From contig CAKSFP010000004.1 in NCBI GenBank assembly GCA_934454585.1, forward strand, positions 1-64,000: a stretch of DNA of 64,000 nucleotides, read 5' to 3'. Positions within the stretch are counted from its first letter, which is position 1; the number at the start of each line of letters is the position of its first letter. The position numbers were made by a program, and so were the translations under genes. A model generated the notes under the pieces. That model was not told the DNA's origin and ran no database searches. It saw nothing but the letters and a program-made list of their open reading frames with translations. Shown in pieces: positions 50,140 to 58,282 of this stretch. Source of the stretch: an uncultured Clostridia bacterium. GTDB taxonomy: Bacteria > Bacillota > Clostridia > UMGS1810.

Positions 50140-51216
50140 ATGGAAAAGATAAAAGTGGGACTTATAGGTCTTGAACATGTGCACGGTGCCGACCTTGTGC
50201 GACAGTTCAGGAAATATCCCGACAGAGCAGAAGTAATCGGTGTTGCGGATATCGAGGAAAATACGGCAGATGAGCTTGAATACAAGCTGAGCCACAATGT
50301 GTATGACGCAAGAGACATCAAACTGTGGGACAACTACAAAGAACTCCTGGCAAATATAGATGTGGCGCTCATCGGCACGGATGTTGCCGGCCATGCGGAC
50401 ATAGCGTGCGAAGTGCTTGCAGCAGGGGTAAACGCAGTCGTGGAAAAACCCATGGCGCTGTCAATGGCGGACGCAAAGCGGATGTACCGGGCATATCACA
50501 CAAGCGACGCCGAGCTTATCATCAACTGGCCGATTGCATGGTTCCCGTCTTTCCGCAAGGTCAAGGAACTTGCAGATTCCGGCGCCGTGGGCAAGGTGCT
50601 GCGCGTGCAGTACAGAAGTCCGGCAACCACCGGACCGTATGATGTAAATACCGAGAAGGTGTCCGACCTGGAGAAAACATGGTGGTACCACAGCGACAGA
50701 GGCGGCGGCTCAATCTGCGATTATGCCTGCTACGGATGTGTGCTGACCACATGGATAACAAATAAAATTGCAAAGAGAGTGAGCGGAATGAAGAAGAACT
50801 TCTTCCTGCCGTTCTCCGATGCGGAGGACTACTCCACATTCACCATAGATTTCGGCGACAGTGTAGGTTTCCTTGAGGGATCGTGGTCCACGCTTAACAG
50901 CGGCGAGATTGCCACGGGACCGGTTGTGTACGGATCAAAAGGCACTTTGGTTGCGGACAGATATTCAAACGAAGTGAAGGTATACACCACCGTGCCGCGC
51001 TACAAGCCGTCGCCCGCACCGGATGAAGTTTTTGCCGCAGAGCCGATTGAGGACAACATCGGACTTAATGTACTCGACTTTTTGCAGAAAGGCAAACCGC
51101 TGTACGAGTTGGTTACGGCGGAGTTTAACATGAAAGCCATGGCGGCGTTTGACGCCGGAATCCGCTCTTGCAAGAGCGGAAACATCGAGCCGTGCGAAGA
51201 ACCGTTTGAGATATAG
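50140..51216 (+). CDS. Gfo/Idh/MocA family oxidoreductase (2 of 4)
   Basis: A 358-aa dehydrogenase with a Rossmann start (KVGLIGLEHVHGADLVRQF) and EKP (VVEKPMALS). The C-domain segment TWWYHSDRGGGSICDYACYGC has Tyr where the canonical histidine follows the aspartate. It shares this GGG-x3-D-x2-CYGC pattern with gene 4 of the set, so the two are the closest relatives. The NWPIAW segment also recurs in gene 4 (NWPVAW). GCGGAGG precedes the ATG. It follows gene 1 by 24 bp. Confidence 0.92.
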   Translation: MEKIKVGLIGLEHVHGADLVRQFRKYPDRAEVIGVADIEENTADELEYKLSHNVYDARDIKLWDNYKELLANIDVALIGTDVAGHADIACEVLAAGVNAVVEKPMALSMADAKRMYRAYHTSDAELIINWPIAWFPSFRKVKELADSGAVGKVLRVQYRSPATTGPYDVNTEKVSDLEKTWWYHSDRGGGSICDYACYGCVLTTWITNKIAKRVSGMKKNFFLPFSDAEDYSTFTIDFGDSVGFLEGSWSTLNSGEIATGPVVYGSKGTLVADRYSNEVKVYTTVPRYKPSPAPDEVFAAEPIEDNIGLNVLDFLQKGKPLYELVTAEFNMKAMAAFDAGIRSCKSGNIEPCEEPFEI

Positions 51217-51250
51217 GTGACCGTTTCGAGTAATAGGAAAGTATGTGTGC

Positions 51251-51342
51251 CGGCTCGGGTGGGTATATTTTATTTTGGCTCACTCAAACAGCTGTGCAGT
51301 AGCGCAGAACTCGCTCACACAAAATAAAATATACCCACCCTC
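51251..51342. mobile_element. MITE-like foldback element, copy B (92 bp), within the operon
   Basis: The ends form an inverted repeat around GGGTATATTTTATTTTG/CAAAATAAAATATACCC, with TGCAGTAGCGC in the middle. It shares ends and core with the element at 35401-35585. It lies in the 177-bp gap between oxidoreductases 2 and 3, the only large gap in an otherwise tightly packed operon. As RNA it would fold into a long stem and could uncouple expression of the flanking halves. Confidence 0.65.
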
Positions 51343-51393
51343 ACCTATCTGTAACATACAAAAACCATATTAAAATTTTATCGGAGGAAAAAA

Positions 51394-52512
51394 ATGAACA
51401 AATTGCGTGTTGCCGTAATAGGCACGGGAATGATAGCCAACAGCGCACATTTCCCGGCACTGAACATTCTCAGAAAAGAAGGTAAAGTAGAAGTTGTCGG
51501 CGTGGCGGACATCCGCCCCGAGGCGGCTCAGGAGACCGCCAAGCGGCACGATGTGCCAAACTGGTACACCGATCCGCAAAAAATGCTTGATGAACTGCAC
51601 CCCGATTTTGTGGCGGTGTGCACACCGAATGTACACCACAAGGAATGGACGATAAAGGCGCTCAAGGCCGGCGCCCATGTAGCCTGCGAAAAACCGATTG
51701 CCACATCACTTGCCGACGCACGCGAAATGTGGCAGACCGCCAAAGACTGCGGTAAAATGCTGTTCCCCTGCCAGTGCATGCGTTGGCGCAACTATATGCA
51801 GCAGTCAAAGGAACTTGTGTCGTCCGGCGAACTGGGCGATGTGTATTTCTCGGACATTGAATTTATCCGAAGAATAGGCATACCGACCTGGGGTATGTTC
51901 CACATGAAAGAACACAATTTCGGCGGTCCTTTCTGTGACCTGGGCGTACACCTGATTGACTCTCTGCTGTGGATTGTCGGTGACAAAAAGGTTGAGGCAG
52001 TGTCCGGCTCGGCTTACACCAAGATTGCAAACCGCGGCGAGGATATACTGCTCAGCATAGCGGAGAGCGGCGCATATGACGGCACATTCACCCCGAGGCC
52101 GTATGACTATCACGAATTTAATGTGGAGGACTTTTCTACCGGATTCATGCGCCTGGAGGGCGGCATGAGCGTCAACTTTAAGTTCTCGTGGGCGATAAAT
52201 CTGCCGACAACAAACCTTGACATGGTTATCTGCGGAGACAAGGGCGGACTCTCGGTAAACAAAGAAAAGCTCTACAAAAACATCGGCAGATATCAGACCG
52301 AGTGCGAAATGAAGTGGTTTGACAACGGTCTCTACAAGGGAGCACCGTTTGAACAGCACAGATATATGTACCGCAACATAATCAACACCATAGACGGCAA
52401 AGAGGAATACCTCATAAAAGAACACCAGAACATCGAGGTGACAAAAGCAATAGAGTGCTTCTACAAGAGTGCCGAGCTTGGCAGAGAGATAAGAGCGGAG
52501 GAACTGAAATGA
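51394..52512 (+). CDS. Gfo/Idh/MocA family oxidoreductase (3 of 4)
   Basis: A 372-aa dehydrogenase with a Rossmann motif (VAVIGTGMIANSAHFPAL), EKP (ACEKPIATS) and the C-domain FGGPFCDLGVHLIDSLLWIVG, with the D-x-G-x-H catalytic signature. It is close to the group acting on glycoside or amino-sugar hydroxyls, though such subgroup calls by eye are uncertain. CGGAGG lies 9 nt before the ATG. Its last codons overlap the start of gene 4 (ATGA). Confidence 0.92.
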   Translation: MNKLRVAVIGTGMIANSAHFPALNILRKEGKVEVVGVADIRPEAAQETAKRHDVPNWYTDPQKMLDELHPDFVAVCTPNVHHKEWTIKALKAGAHVACEKPIATSLADAREMWQTAKDCGKMLFPCQCMRWRNYMQQSKELVSSGELGDVYFSDIEFIRRIGIPTWGMFHMKEHNFGGPFCDLGVHLIDSLLWIVGDKKVEAVSGSAYTKIANRGEDILLSIAESGAYDGTFTPRPYDYHEFNVEDFSTGFMRLEGGMSVNFKFSWAINLPTTNLDMVICGDKGGLSVNKEKLYKNIGRYQTECEMKWFDNGLYKGAPFEQHRYMYRNIINTIDGKEEYLIKEHQNIEVTKAIECFYKSAELGREIRAEELK

Positions 52513-53612
52513 AAAAAAGGGCGGTTATAATAGGTTTTTCACATATGCATGTAAACGAGGTGGCGCTGTACCTGTCGGAACAGCCCGACTTTGATTTGGC
52601 AGCTGCGGCACCGGTGAAATCCGCAGCGGAGACTATCCCTCCCCTGCGCTACACCCCGGAATGGAACAAACAAAACATAGCTGACAACTACTGCAGTGTG
52701 ATATATGACGACTACAAAAAAATGCTGGACGAAGTGAAACCCGACATAGCATTCATCCTCACGGAGAACGGGCAGAAAGCGGCTGTTGTGGAGAACTGCG
52801 CGCGCCGCGGAGTGGATGTGTGCATAGAAAAACCGATGGCAGACACCCTGGAGAACGCAAAGAAAATAAAAGAGAGCGTAGAAAAATACAGCATAAAAGC
52901 TGTGGTGAACTGGCCCGTGGCATGGAGAGACTATGTGCACAAAATGGTGGCTGCTGCAGAGGCAAAAATCGTGGGTGAACCGCTGAAACTCAGATACATC
53001 AACGGTCACACAGGTCCCCTTGGTAAAGGGGCAAAACACAGAGGAGTGACCGAAAATGCCCAGGAGATGACCGACGACCAGCGTGCAAAGACTTGGTGGC
53101 ACCAAAAGAAACTCGGCGGCGGAGTGTTCCTCGACATCTGCTGCTACGGGTGTGCTTTCTCCAAGTGGCTGCTCGGCGACGGTGCAAAAAGCGTCATAGC
53201 CTGCGGCAAAAATCTCAACACACCTTTCGGCGACACCGAGGACAACTTTGCCGCGGTGATAAAATACGATGACAAGATGTCCGTAATAGAGGGCACTTGG
53301 ACAACACCGCGCGCGGTAATTCCGTCAGGCCCGATGCTGATGTGCACAGACGGTGTTATCATGTGCACGGGCGGTGCGGAGGCATCACCGGGAGTGAGGG
53401 CATTTGACATTTACGGCAACGAGGTGGAAGTGCCCGAGATTGAATTTTCGGACAAATACAAAAATATGCCGTGGCACCTGGCACTGACCGAGAAAGACGG
53501 CGAGGACATACTTGATTTGCTCACACTCGACACCAATGTTGAGATAATGGCTATGATAGACGCTGCCCAAAAAAGCTCGGACAGCGGGAAAGAGGAAATA
53601 ATAGATGTCTGA
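52509..53612 (+). CDS. Gfo/Idh/MocA family oxidoreductase (4 of 4)
   Basis: A 367-aa dehydrogenase-fold protein. The N-terminus (VIIGFSHMHVNEVALYLSEQ) replaces the second glycine turn with SHMH, unusual for a dinucleotide site and partly shared with gene 2 (GLEHVHG). EKP is present (CIEKPMADT), and the C-domain TWWHQKKLGGGVFLDICCYGC matches gene 2. The ATG at 52509 overlaps the previous stop. It overlaps the activase gene by 8 bp, so translation of the last four cistrons is coupled. Confidence 0.9.
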   Translation: MKKRAVIIGFSHMHVNEVALYLSEQPDFDLAAAAPVKSAAETIPPLRYTPEWNKQNIADNYCSVIYDDYKKMLDEVKPDIAFILTENGQKAAVVENCARRGVDVCIEKPMADTLENAKKIKESVEKYSIKAVVNWPVAWRDYVHKMVAAAEAKIVGEPLKLRYINGHTGPLGKGAKHRGVTENAQEMTDDQRAKTWWHQKKLGGGVFLDICCYGCAFSKWLLGDGAKSVIACGKNLNTPFGDTEDNFAAVIKYDDKMSVIEGTWTTPRAVIPSGPMLMCTDGVIMCTGGAEASPGVRAFDIYGNEVEVPEIEFSDKYKNMPWHLALTEKDGEDILDLLTLDTNVEIMAMIDAAQKSSDSGKEEIIDV

Positions 53613-54417
53613 TATCAGAACAAGTTCCGCAACAAGCGCCGAAATGACGGCGCTTGTTGCTGATATTCAGCGGATGTCCGTGGACGACGGCCCCGGCATA
53701 CGCACAACTGTTTTCTTCAAAGGCTGTCCGCTGAGGTGCGCCTGGTGTCACAACCCGGAGTGCATATCATTTGAACCGCAGACTCTTTTTTACGCCGACA
53801 AATGCATACACTGCGGCAAATGCGCCGCCGGATGCTACAGCGGCGCAAGAGTGATGTGCGGCACTCCCATGACGGCACGGCAGATTCTTGATGAAATAAT
53901 CGCCGACCGCGACTACTACGGTGACGACGGCGGCGTGACATTCTCGGGCGGTGAGCCGCTATCAAGGGCAGATTTTCTCAAAACCGCAGCAGATATGTGC
54001 AATATGGAGAAAATAAACTGTGCCGTCGAAACATCTCTCATATACTATAATGATGAGATTGAGAGCGTAATGAAAAAACTAAACCTTGTGATGGCAGACC
54101 TGAAAATCTGGGACGACAAAGTACACAGGCAATATACCGGCGTGAGCAATGAGGGGATAAAGCGTCACTTTGAAGCACTCAACCGACTCGGCGTGCCGAT
54201 TATCGCGCGTACCCCGGTAATACCGGGCATAGATCAGGGAATAGATATGATATCAGAATTTATGCATGGATTGAGCAATGTAAAAAAATATGAACTATTG
54301 CCCTATCATCCGCTCGGAATATCAAAAAAAGCGGCGCTCGGCGAGGAACCGGCACGGTTTGAGATACCGAGCAAAGAATATATGAAGGAGCTCGAAAAAT
54401 ATGTATTCATACGCTGA
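53605..54417 (+). CDS. Glycyl-radical enzyme activase (radical SAM)
   Basis: Installs the glycyl radical on the partner enzyme using S-adenosylmethionine. The 270-aa protein has the radical-SAM triad C41-x3-C45-x2-C48 (CPLRCAWC). An inserted cluster has four cysteines (C67, C70, C73, C77), one ferredoxin-like set rather than the two found in many activases. FSGGEPL is the SAM-binding GGE motif. AGAGGA precedes the ATG at 53605. The first 13 residues extend beyond the usual activase N-terminus and are encoded by a hairpin-forming stretch; a start at M14 (53644) would give the typical length but has no ribosome site. It overlaps the glycyl-radical enzyme gene by 17 bp. Confidence 0.94.
   Translation: MSDIRTSSATSAEMTALVADIQRMSVDDGPGIRTTVFFKGCPLRCAWCHNPECISFEPQTLFYADKCIHCGKCAAGCYSGARVMCGTPMTARQILDEIIADRDYYGDDGGVTFSGGEPLSRADFLKTAADMCNMEKINCAVETSLIYYNDEIESVMKKLNLVMADLKIWDDKVHRQYTGVSNEGIKRHFEALNRLGVPIIARTPVIPGIDQGIDMISEFMHGLSNVKKYELLPYHPLGISKKAALGEEPARFEIPSKEYMKELEKYVFIR
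53629..53660. other. 13-bp perfect inverted repeat near the activase start
   Basis: Arms 53629-53641 and 53648-53660 with a 6-nt loop begin 24 nt into the activase gene. An mRNA stem here could slow translation of the activase relative to its neighbours. Confidence 0.7.
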
Positions 54418-56611
54418 AAGACTCAAGGCGATGCGCGACACAAAAATCCGCCATACGCTTGAGAAAAAGAAACAAAACGGCTGGACGGACCTGGACGACT
54501 TCGGCACTGTGCCGATATCCGAGGGGTACTGCGTGGAGCCGTGGTACAACAGCACCAACGGAAGTTTTTACGGATACGGCGGAATGTGCGAAAACTTTTG
54601 TCGAGTGATAGATGCGCACGAACCGTATGTTGACCCCAACGAGATGCTCTGCGGCAGATGGCGCGATATGCTCGTCAATTACCGCGGCGACCTGCACTAT
54701 ATGCCCGACTGGCTCAAGAACAACCTGAAGAACATTGAATTCATCAAGAACGGCGCCACGAATCAGTGGAGCAAACGCTGGGACGAACAGCGCTTTCCCT
54801 ATGACGATCTGAAACCGCTGCAGGAGAAATACAACATAACCACGGGAATAGACGGCGATGCTCACTTTGCGTGCGACTACAGCATAGGATTCTCGCTCGG
54901 TTTCGGCGGTCTGCTCGACAAGATAGACAAGTACGCAAAAGTCAATCCCGATAAGGCTGAATTTTATGCTGCGGAAAGACGCACAGTGGAGGCGATTATC
55001 CGTTTTGTGCGCCGCCACATAGACAAGATATGCGAGATGATAGATAACGAGAAAAATTCTGATATCAGAGCAAATCTTGAGGCAATGAAAAAAAACTGTG
55101 AGGCAGTGGAGTACGGCGCACCCAAGACATTTCGCGAGGCGTGCCAGTGGACGGCGTTTTTTAACTGCGCATCAAGGATATATACCAGAGACGGCGCGGG
55201 ATTTCAGCTCGACACACTGCTGCTCCCGTTCTATGAAAACGACATTAAAAACGGCGTCCTTGATGACGAGACGGCAAAATTCCTCATAGCAAATCTGCTG
55301 CTGATAGATCCGCACTATTATCAGATATCCGGCGTGGACGAAAACGACCGCGACATGACAAACCACCTGTCGTACCTGATACTTGAGGCGGCAGACTACA
55401 TAAACATCGCATGCAACCTGACAGTGAGAGTACATGAAAACTGCGACAAAGAGTTTCTTGACAAAGCGGTGTATTATCTGCTGAAGAACAAAAACGGCTG
55501 GCCGAGATTCTGCAACGACAAAACACTGTGCGACGGATATATGCGCAACGGAGTGGACAAAAAGACTGCAAGGGAAAGAATAGCCGTCGGCTGTAACTGG
55601 ATGTGCGTTCCGGGCAAGGAATTTCCCATGAACGACACGGTTAAGATAAATATAGCAAAGGTGTTCTGCGAGGCCCTGTCAGACTTGAAGGGCGAGAAAA
55701 ACAGAAGTACGGAGAGATTGTTTGAACTGTACGAAAAGCACCTGAAAAAGGCGGTCGAAGTCACGGCGGCAGGTATAAATCTGCACCTTGACCACGCATG
55801 GGAAGTCACGCCCGAGCTGGTGATGAACCTGATGATGCACAACACGCTTGAGAAGGGTGAGGACATATCACAGGTTGCCGAGCTGTACACCGTCGGAGTG
55901 GACGGCGCCGGTCTTGCCGTGGTGGCAGATTCGTTCGGCGCACTTGAGACGCGCGTTGAGAATGAAGGTGCACTCAACTGGGATGAGATGTTTGCCGCAC
56001 TTGACAGCGACTTTGCAAACGAGCGAGAGCGCGCCATACTTTCGTCCGCTCCCAAGTATTGCAGCGGCGGCAGCGCCGCGGATGCCTGGGCGGTCCGCCT
56101 GACGGATTCTTGGGTGAAAGCGGTCAAGGGACAGTCCATGCCAAATGGCAGACAGCTTGTGCCGGGGTGGTTCTCATGGTCGCGCACCATAGAATACGGC
56201 TCAAAGGTGGGCGCAACGCCAAACGGCAGACGCGCCGGCGAGCCGATATCTCACGGAGCAAACCCAAACCCCGGTTTCCGCAAAGACGGCGCCCCGACGG
56301 CACAGGCAAACGGTATTGCCGCAGTGCAGTGCGGATACGGCAACACGGCGCCCCTGCAGATAGAGTTTGACCCCCATGTTGCGGCTGACGGCAAGGGTGT
56401 CGAGATAGTGAAAAACTTCATCCTCGGTCATTTCCGCCGCGGCGGCACGCTGATTAACATAAATGTGCTCAACGGAGAAAAACTGCTTGCCGCCAACGAA
56501 AATCCGGAGCTTTATCCCGATTTGGTTGTGAGAGTGACGGGATTCACAGCTTACTTTGTTAGCCTTTCGCCCGAGTTCAGACAACTGGTCGTAAACAGAT
56601 TTTTAGGCTAA
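54401..56611 (+). CDS. Glycyl-radical enzyme of unknown substrate with atypical C-N-W active-site loop
   Basis: A 736-aa member of the pyruvate formate-lyase/dehydratase superfamily. The radical loop near the C-terminus reads RVTGFTAYF with the radical glycine at G714. The active-site loop, in which dehydratase-type relatives have GC-x-E-P, reads AVGCNWMCVPGKEF (C398-N-W-M-C402). The thiyl cysteine is kept but the glutamate base two residues on is tryptophan, and a second cysteine follows. It is also shorter than the usual 780-850 aa. It is neither a PFL (no adjacent Cys-Cys) nor a standard diol, choline or hydroxyproline lyase. Four sugar-type dehydrogenases in the operon suggest a carbohydrate-derived, possibly keto, substrate. 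AAGGAG precedes the ATG; a terminator follows. Confidence 0.92.
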   Translation: MYSYAERLKAMRDTKIRHTLEKKKQNGWTDLDDFGTVPISEGYCVEPWYNSTNGSFYGYGGMCENFCRVIDAHEPYVDPNEMLCGRWRDMLVNYRGDLHYMPDWLKNNLKNIEFIKNGATNQWSKRWDEQRFPYDDLKPLQEKYNITTGIDGDAHFACDYSIGFSLGFGGLLDKIDKYAKVNPDKAEFYAAERRTVEAIIRFVRRHIDKICEMIDNEKNSDIRANLEAMKKNCEAVEYGAPKTFREACQWTAFFNCASRIYTRDGAGFQLDTLLLPFYENDIKNGVLDDETAKFLIANLLLIDPHYYQISGVDENDRDMTNHLSYLILEAADYINIACNLTVRVHENCDKEFLDKAVYYLLKNKNGWPRFCNDKTLCDGYMRNGVDKKTARERIAVGCNWMCVPGKEFPMNDTVKINIAKVFCEALSDLKGEKNRSTERLFELYEKHLKKAVEVTAAGINLHLDHAWEVTPELVMNLMMHNTLEKGEDISQVAELYTVGVDGAGLAVVADSFGALETRVENEGALNWDEMFAALDSDFANERERAILSSAPKYCSGGSAADAWAVRLTDSWVKAVKGQSMPNGRQLVPGWFSWSRTIEYGSKVGATPNGRRAGEPISHGANPNPGFRKDGAPTAQANGIAAVQCGYGNTAPLQIEFDPHVAADGKGVEIVKNFILGHFRRGGTLININVLNGEKLLAANENPELYPDLVVRVTGFTAYFVSLSPEFRQLVVNRFLG

Positions 56612-56669
56612 ACGGACTAAAAAAATTCGGCTCACGGCGGTTCAATTCATATTTCAATACTGTACTTTC

Positions 56670-56710
56670 GGATAGCGGTCCGGCAGCGACAGCAGACCGC
56701 TATCCTTTTA
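56670..56710 (+). terminator. Terminator of the glycyl-radical operon
   Basis: An 11-bp perfect stem (56670-56680 with 56695-56705), then TTTTATCTTT. The following 56711-56804 holds no gene. Confidence 0.85.
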
Positions 56711-56804
56711 TCTTTCAATATCGATAGCAAATTGAATGTATTAAAAATCGTAATCGCAAAGCAACGATTTCTGCTTTTATATCAATGTCAGGCACTTAAA
56801 TATG

Positions 56805-57341
56805 TTATCTTTTTCCTTTAGCCAATGCAAGTTGTTGTAATTTCGGATAAACATCAAAACGAATGAATCCCGAAATTATTGAACAAAGTGTCAAAGACTC
56901 GCATAATGCACCCGTGTATGACTTTACGCACATATTATATACAAGCCAGCAAACGCTCGTTGTAAAAATCAATATTCTTATGCTTTGCGTGCGGTTGCTG
57001 CCATATGCCAAAGTTGACATGCCCTTTGCAAAGATTATGAGAATACTCTTTGCTCCGCCCCAAGTCAGCATACCTGCCACCGTAAATATGCCGCAAAAAA
57101 TAATTCTCGGCACAACTGTGCTTCTGCCCTTTTCTACAAGCCTTGAGAAAACCATATTCCTTATGCAACCAAAAAAATTCATTGCTGCACCCGTGTACGC
57201 TCCAAGCAAAATGTACTGTATGCCAAAGAAAAGTTCGTTTAATGTGCGAAATGCAAGAATTTTTTTGTGATTATCACTCTGAAAACTTATGATGCTTGCA
57301 ATTATTCCTATTATTCCGAGAACTTGTACTGTTAAATTCAT
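56805..57341 (-). CDS. YgjV-like inner-membrane protein
   Basis: A 178-aa protein with five or six hydrophobic helices (QVLGIIGIIASIISFQ, LFFGIQYILLGAYTGAAMNFFGCIRNMVF, the latter a typical YgjV/Imp block). It is a small integral membrane family of unknown transport function, sometimes associated with sugar or nucleoside uptake. AGGGAG precedes the ATG. It diverges from the DeoR gene with overlapping promoters, which suggests control by it. Confidence 0.85.
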   Translation of the reverse strand: MNLTVQVLGIIGIIASIISFQSDNHKKILAFRTLNELFFGIQYILLGAYTGAAMNFFGCIRNMVFSRLVEKGRSTVVPRIIFCGIFTVAGMLTWGGAKSILIIFAKGMSTLAYGSNRTQSIRILIFTTSVCWLVYNMCVKSYTGALCESLTLCSIISGFIRFDVYPKLQQLALAKGKR

Positions 57342-57356
57342 TTTGGATTTGCTCCC

Positions 57357-57406
57357 TTGACTTTATTTTTCTAATATAGTATAATTAGTTCCATACAAAA
57401 TGTCAA
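57357..57406. promoter_or_regulatory. Overlapping divergent promoters of ygjV-like and deoR-type genes
   Basis: Plus strand: TTGACT (57357-57362), 17 bp, TATAAT (57380-57385), reading to the DeoR gene. Minus strand: TTGACA (57406-57401), 17 bp, TATACT (57383-57378), reading to the ygjV-like gene. The -10 boxes overlap, so the two transcripts probably compete. Confidence 0.85.
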
Positions 57407-57418
57407 CAAATGTTCGCA

Positions 57419-57436
57419 ATGTTTATAATCAAACAT
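57419..57436. promoter_or_regulatory. Probable DeoR operator
   Basis: ATGTTT-ATAATC-AAACAT, a 6-6-6 palindrome, with further half-site-like ATGTT/AACAT copies at 57410-57416 and 57443-57447. It lies between the divergent promoters and the regulator's own start. Confidence 0.55.
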
Positions 57437-57462
57437 TTTTGAAAACATAGCAGGTGTTATAT

Positions 57463-58182
57463 ATGGAAAATATCAGACATGAACAAATATTAAAAATTCT
57501 TGAAAAACGAGGAAATGCAACCGTAAAGCAACTTTCCGATGAACTTTTCGTATGCGAAATGACTGTGCGGCGCGACCTTGAAGAACTTGACAAATGCGGT
57601 CTTATAACACGCTATCGAGGCGGTGCGGCAAGCAAGCTGAAAGACGGCTATCCGATAAAAATTCGCTATCAGTTCCGCGAAACGGAGAAAAAAGAACTTG
57701 CCGCCGATGCCGCCAAATATATAAACGATAATATCTGCATTTTTTTGGACAGCTCATCTGTGTGTATGTACATTGTTCCGCATATATCCAAAAAGAAAAA
57801 TGTTTCCATTGTCACCAATTCAGTTCAAACAACGCTCTTGTCTGCCAAACTGCATATTCCTTGCGAGCTTGTCGGCGGCAACTACTATGAAAAGGACATG
57901 TGCCTTGTCGGCTACAGTACAATAAGACGACTTTCCGAAATCAACCCTGATATCGCATTTATCTCATCAGCCGCACTGTCAAGCAACGGTACTGTCAGTG
58001 ATAACGATGAGGCACAGACAGAGGTTCGCCGTGCGGCAATTAAAAATGCCCGCAAAACTGTTTTTATATTTGACAGCACAAAGCTGAACAAAACCGAGTC
58101 CATAAATCTATGCACCCTATCAGCTTCGGACACCACAATAACTCCGCGCGGAAACTGCTTTTCTGTTAATACCGAAAATTAA
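57463..58182 (+). CDS. DeoR-family transcriptional repressor
   Basis: A 239-aa regulator. The N-terminal winged HTH is IRHEQILKILEKRGNATVKQLSDELFVCEMTVRRDLEELDKCGLITRYRGG. The C-terminal sugar-phosphate-sensing domain includes IFLDSSSVCMYIVPHI, VSIVTNS, LVGGNYY, FIFDSTKLNK. DeoR proteins usually respond to phosphorylated sugars. AGGTG precedes the ATG at 57463. It is placed between the glycyl-radical operon and the ABC transporter genes and probably governs part of this island. Confidence 0.92.
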   Translation: MENIRHEQILKILEKRGNATVKQLSDELFVCEMTVRRDLEELDKCGLITRYRGGAASKLKDGYPIKIRYQFRETEKKELAADAAKYINDNICIFLDSSSVCMYIVPHISKKKNVSIVTNSVQTTLLSAKLHIPCELVGGNYYEKDMCLVGYSTIRRLSEINPDIAFISSAALSSNGTVSDNDEAQTEVRRAAIKNARKTVFIFDSTKLNKTESINLCTLSASDTTITPRGNCFSVNTEN

Positions 58183-58224
58183 ATATAATATCGAATTATT
58201 GAAAAAATGACAAATGAATAATGC

Positions 58225-58269
58225 ATAAAAAAACTCCCGTCCGACGCAATTTCGCATCGGACGGGGTTT
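58225..58269. terminator. Terminator between the deoR-type gene and the solute-binding protein gene
   Basis: A stem of about 15 bp with mismatches (58231-58247 with 58254-58269) ends in a run of seven T on the minus strand. It serves mainly the ABC operon; the plus-strand gene may use it weakly. Confidence 0.8.
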
Positions 58270-58282
58270 GTGTTTATGCAAG

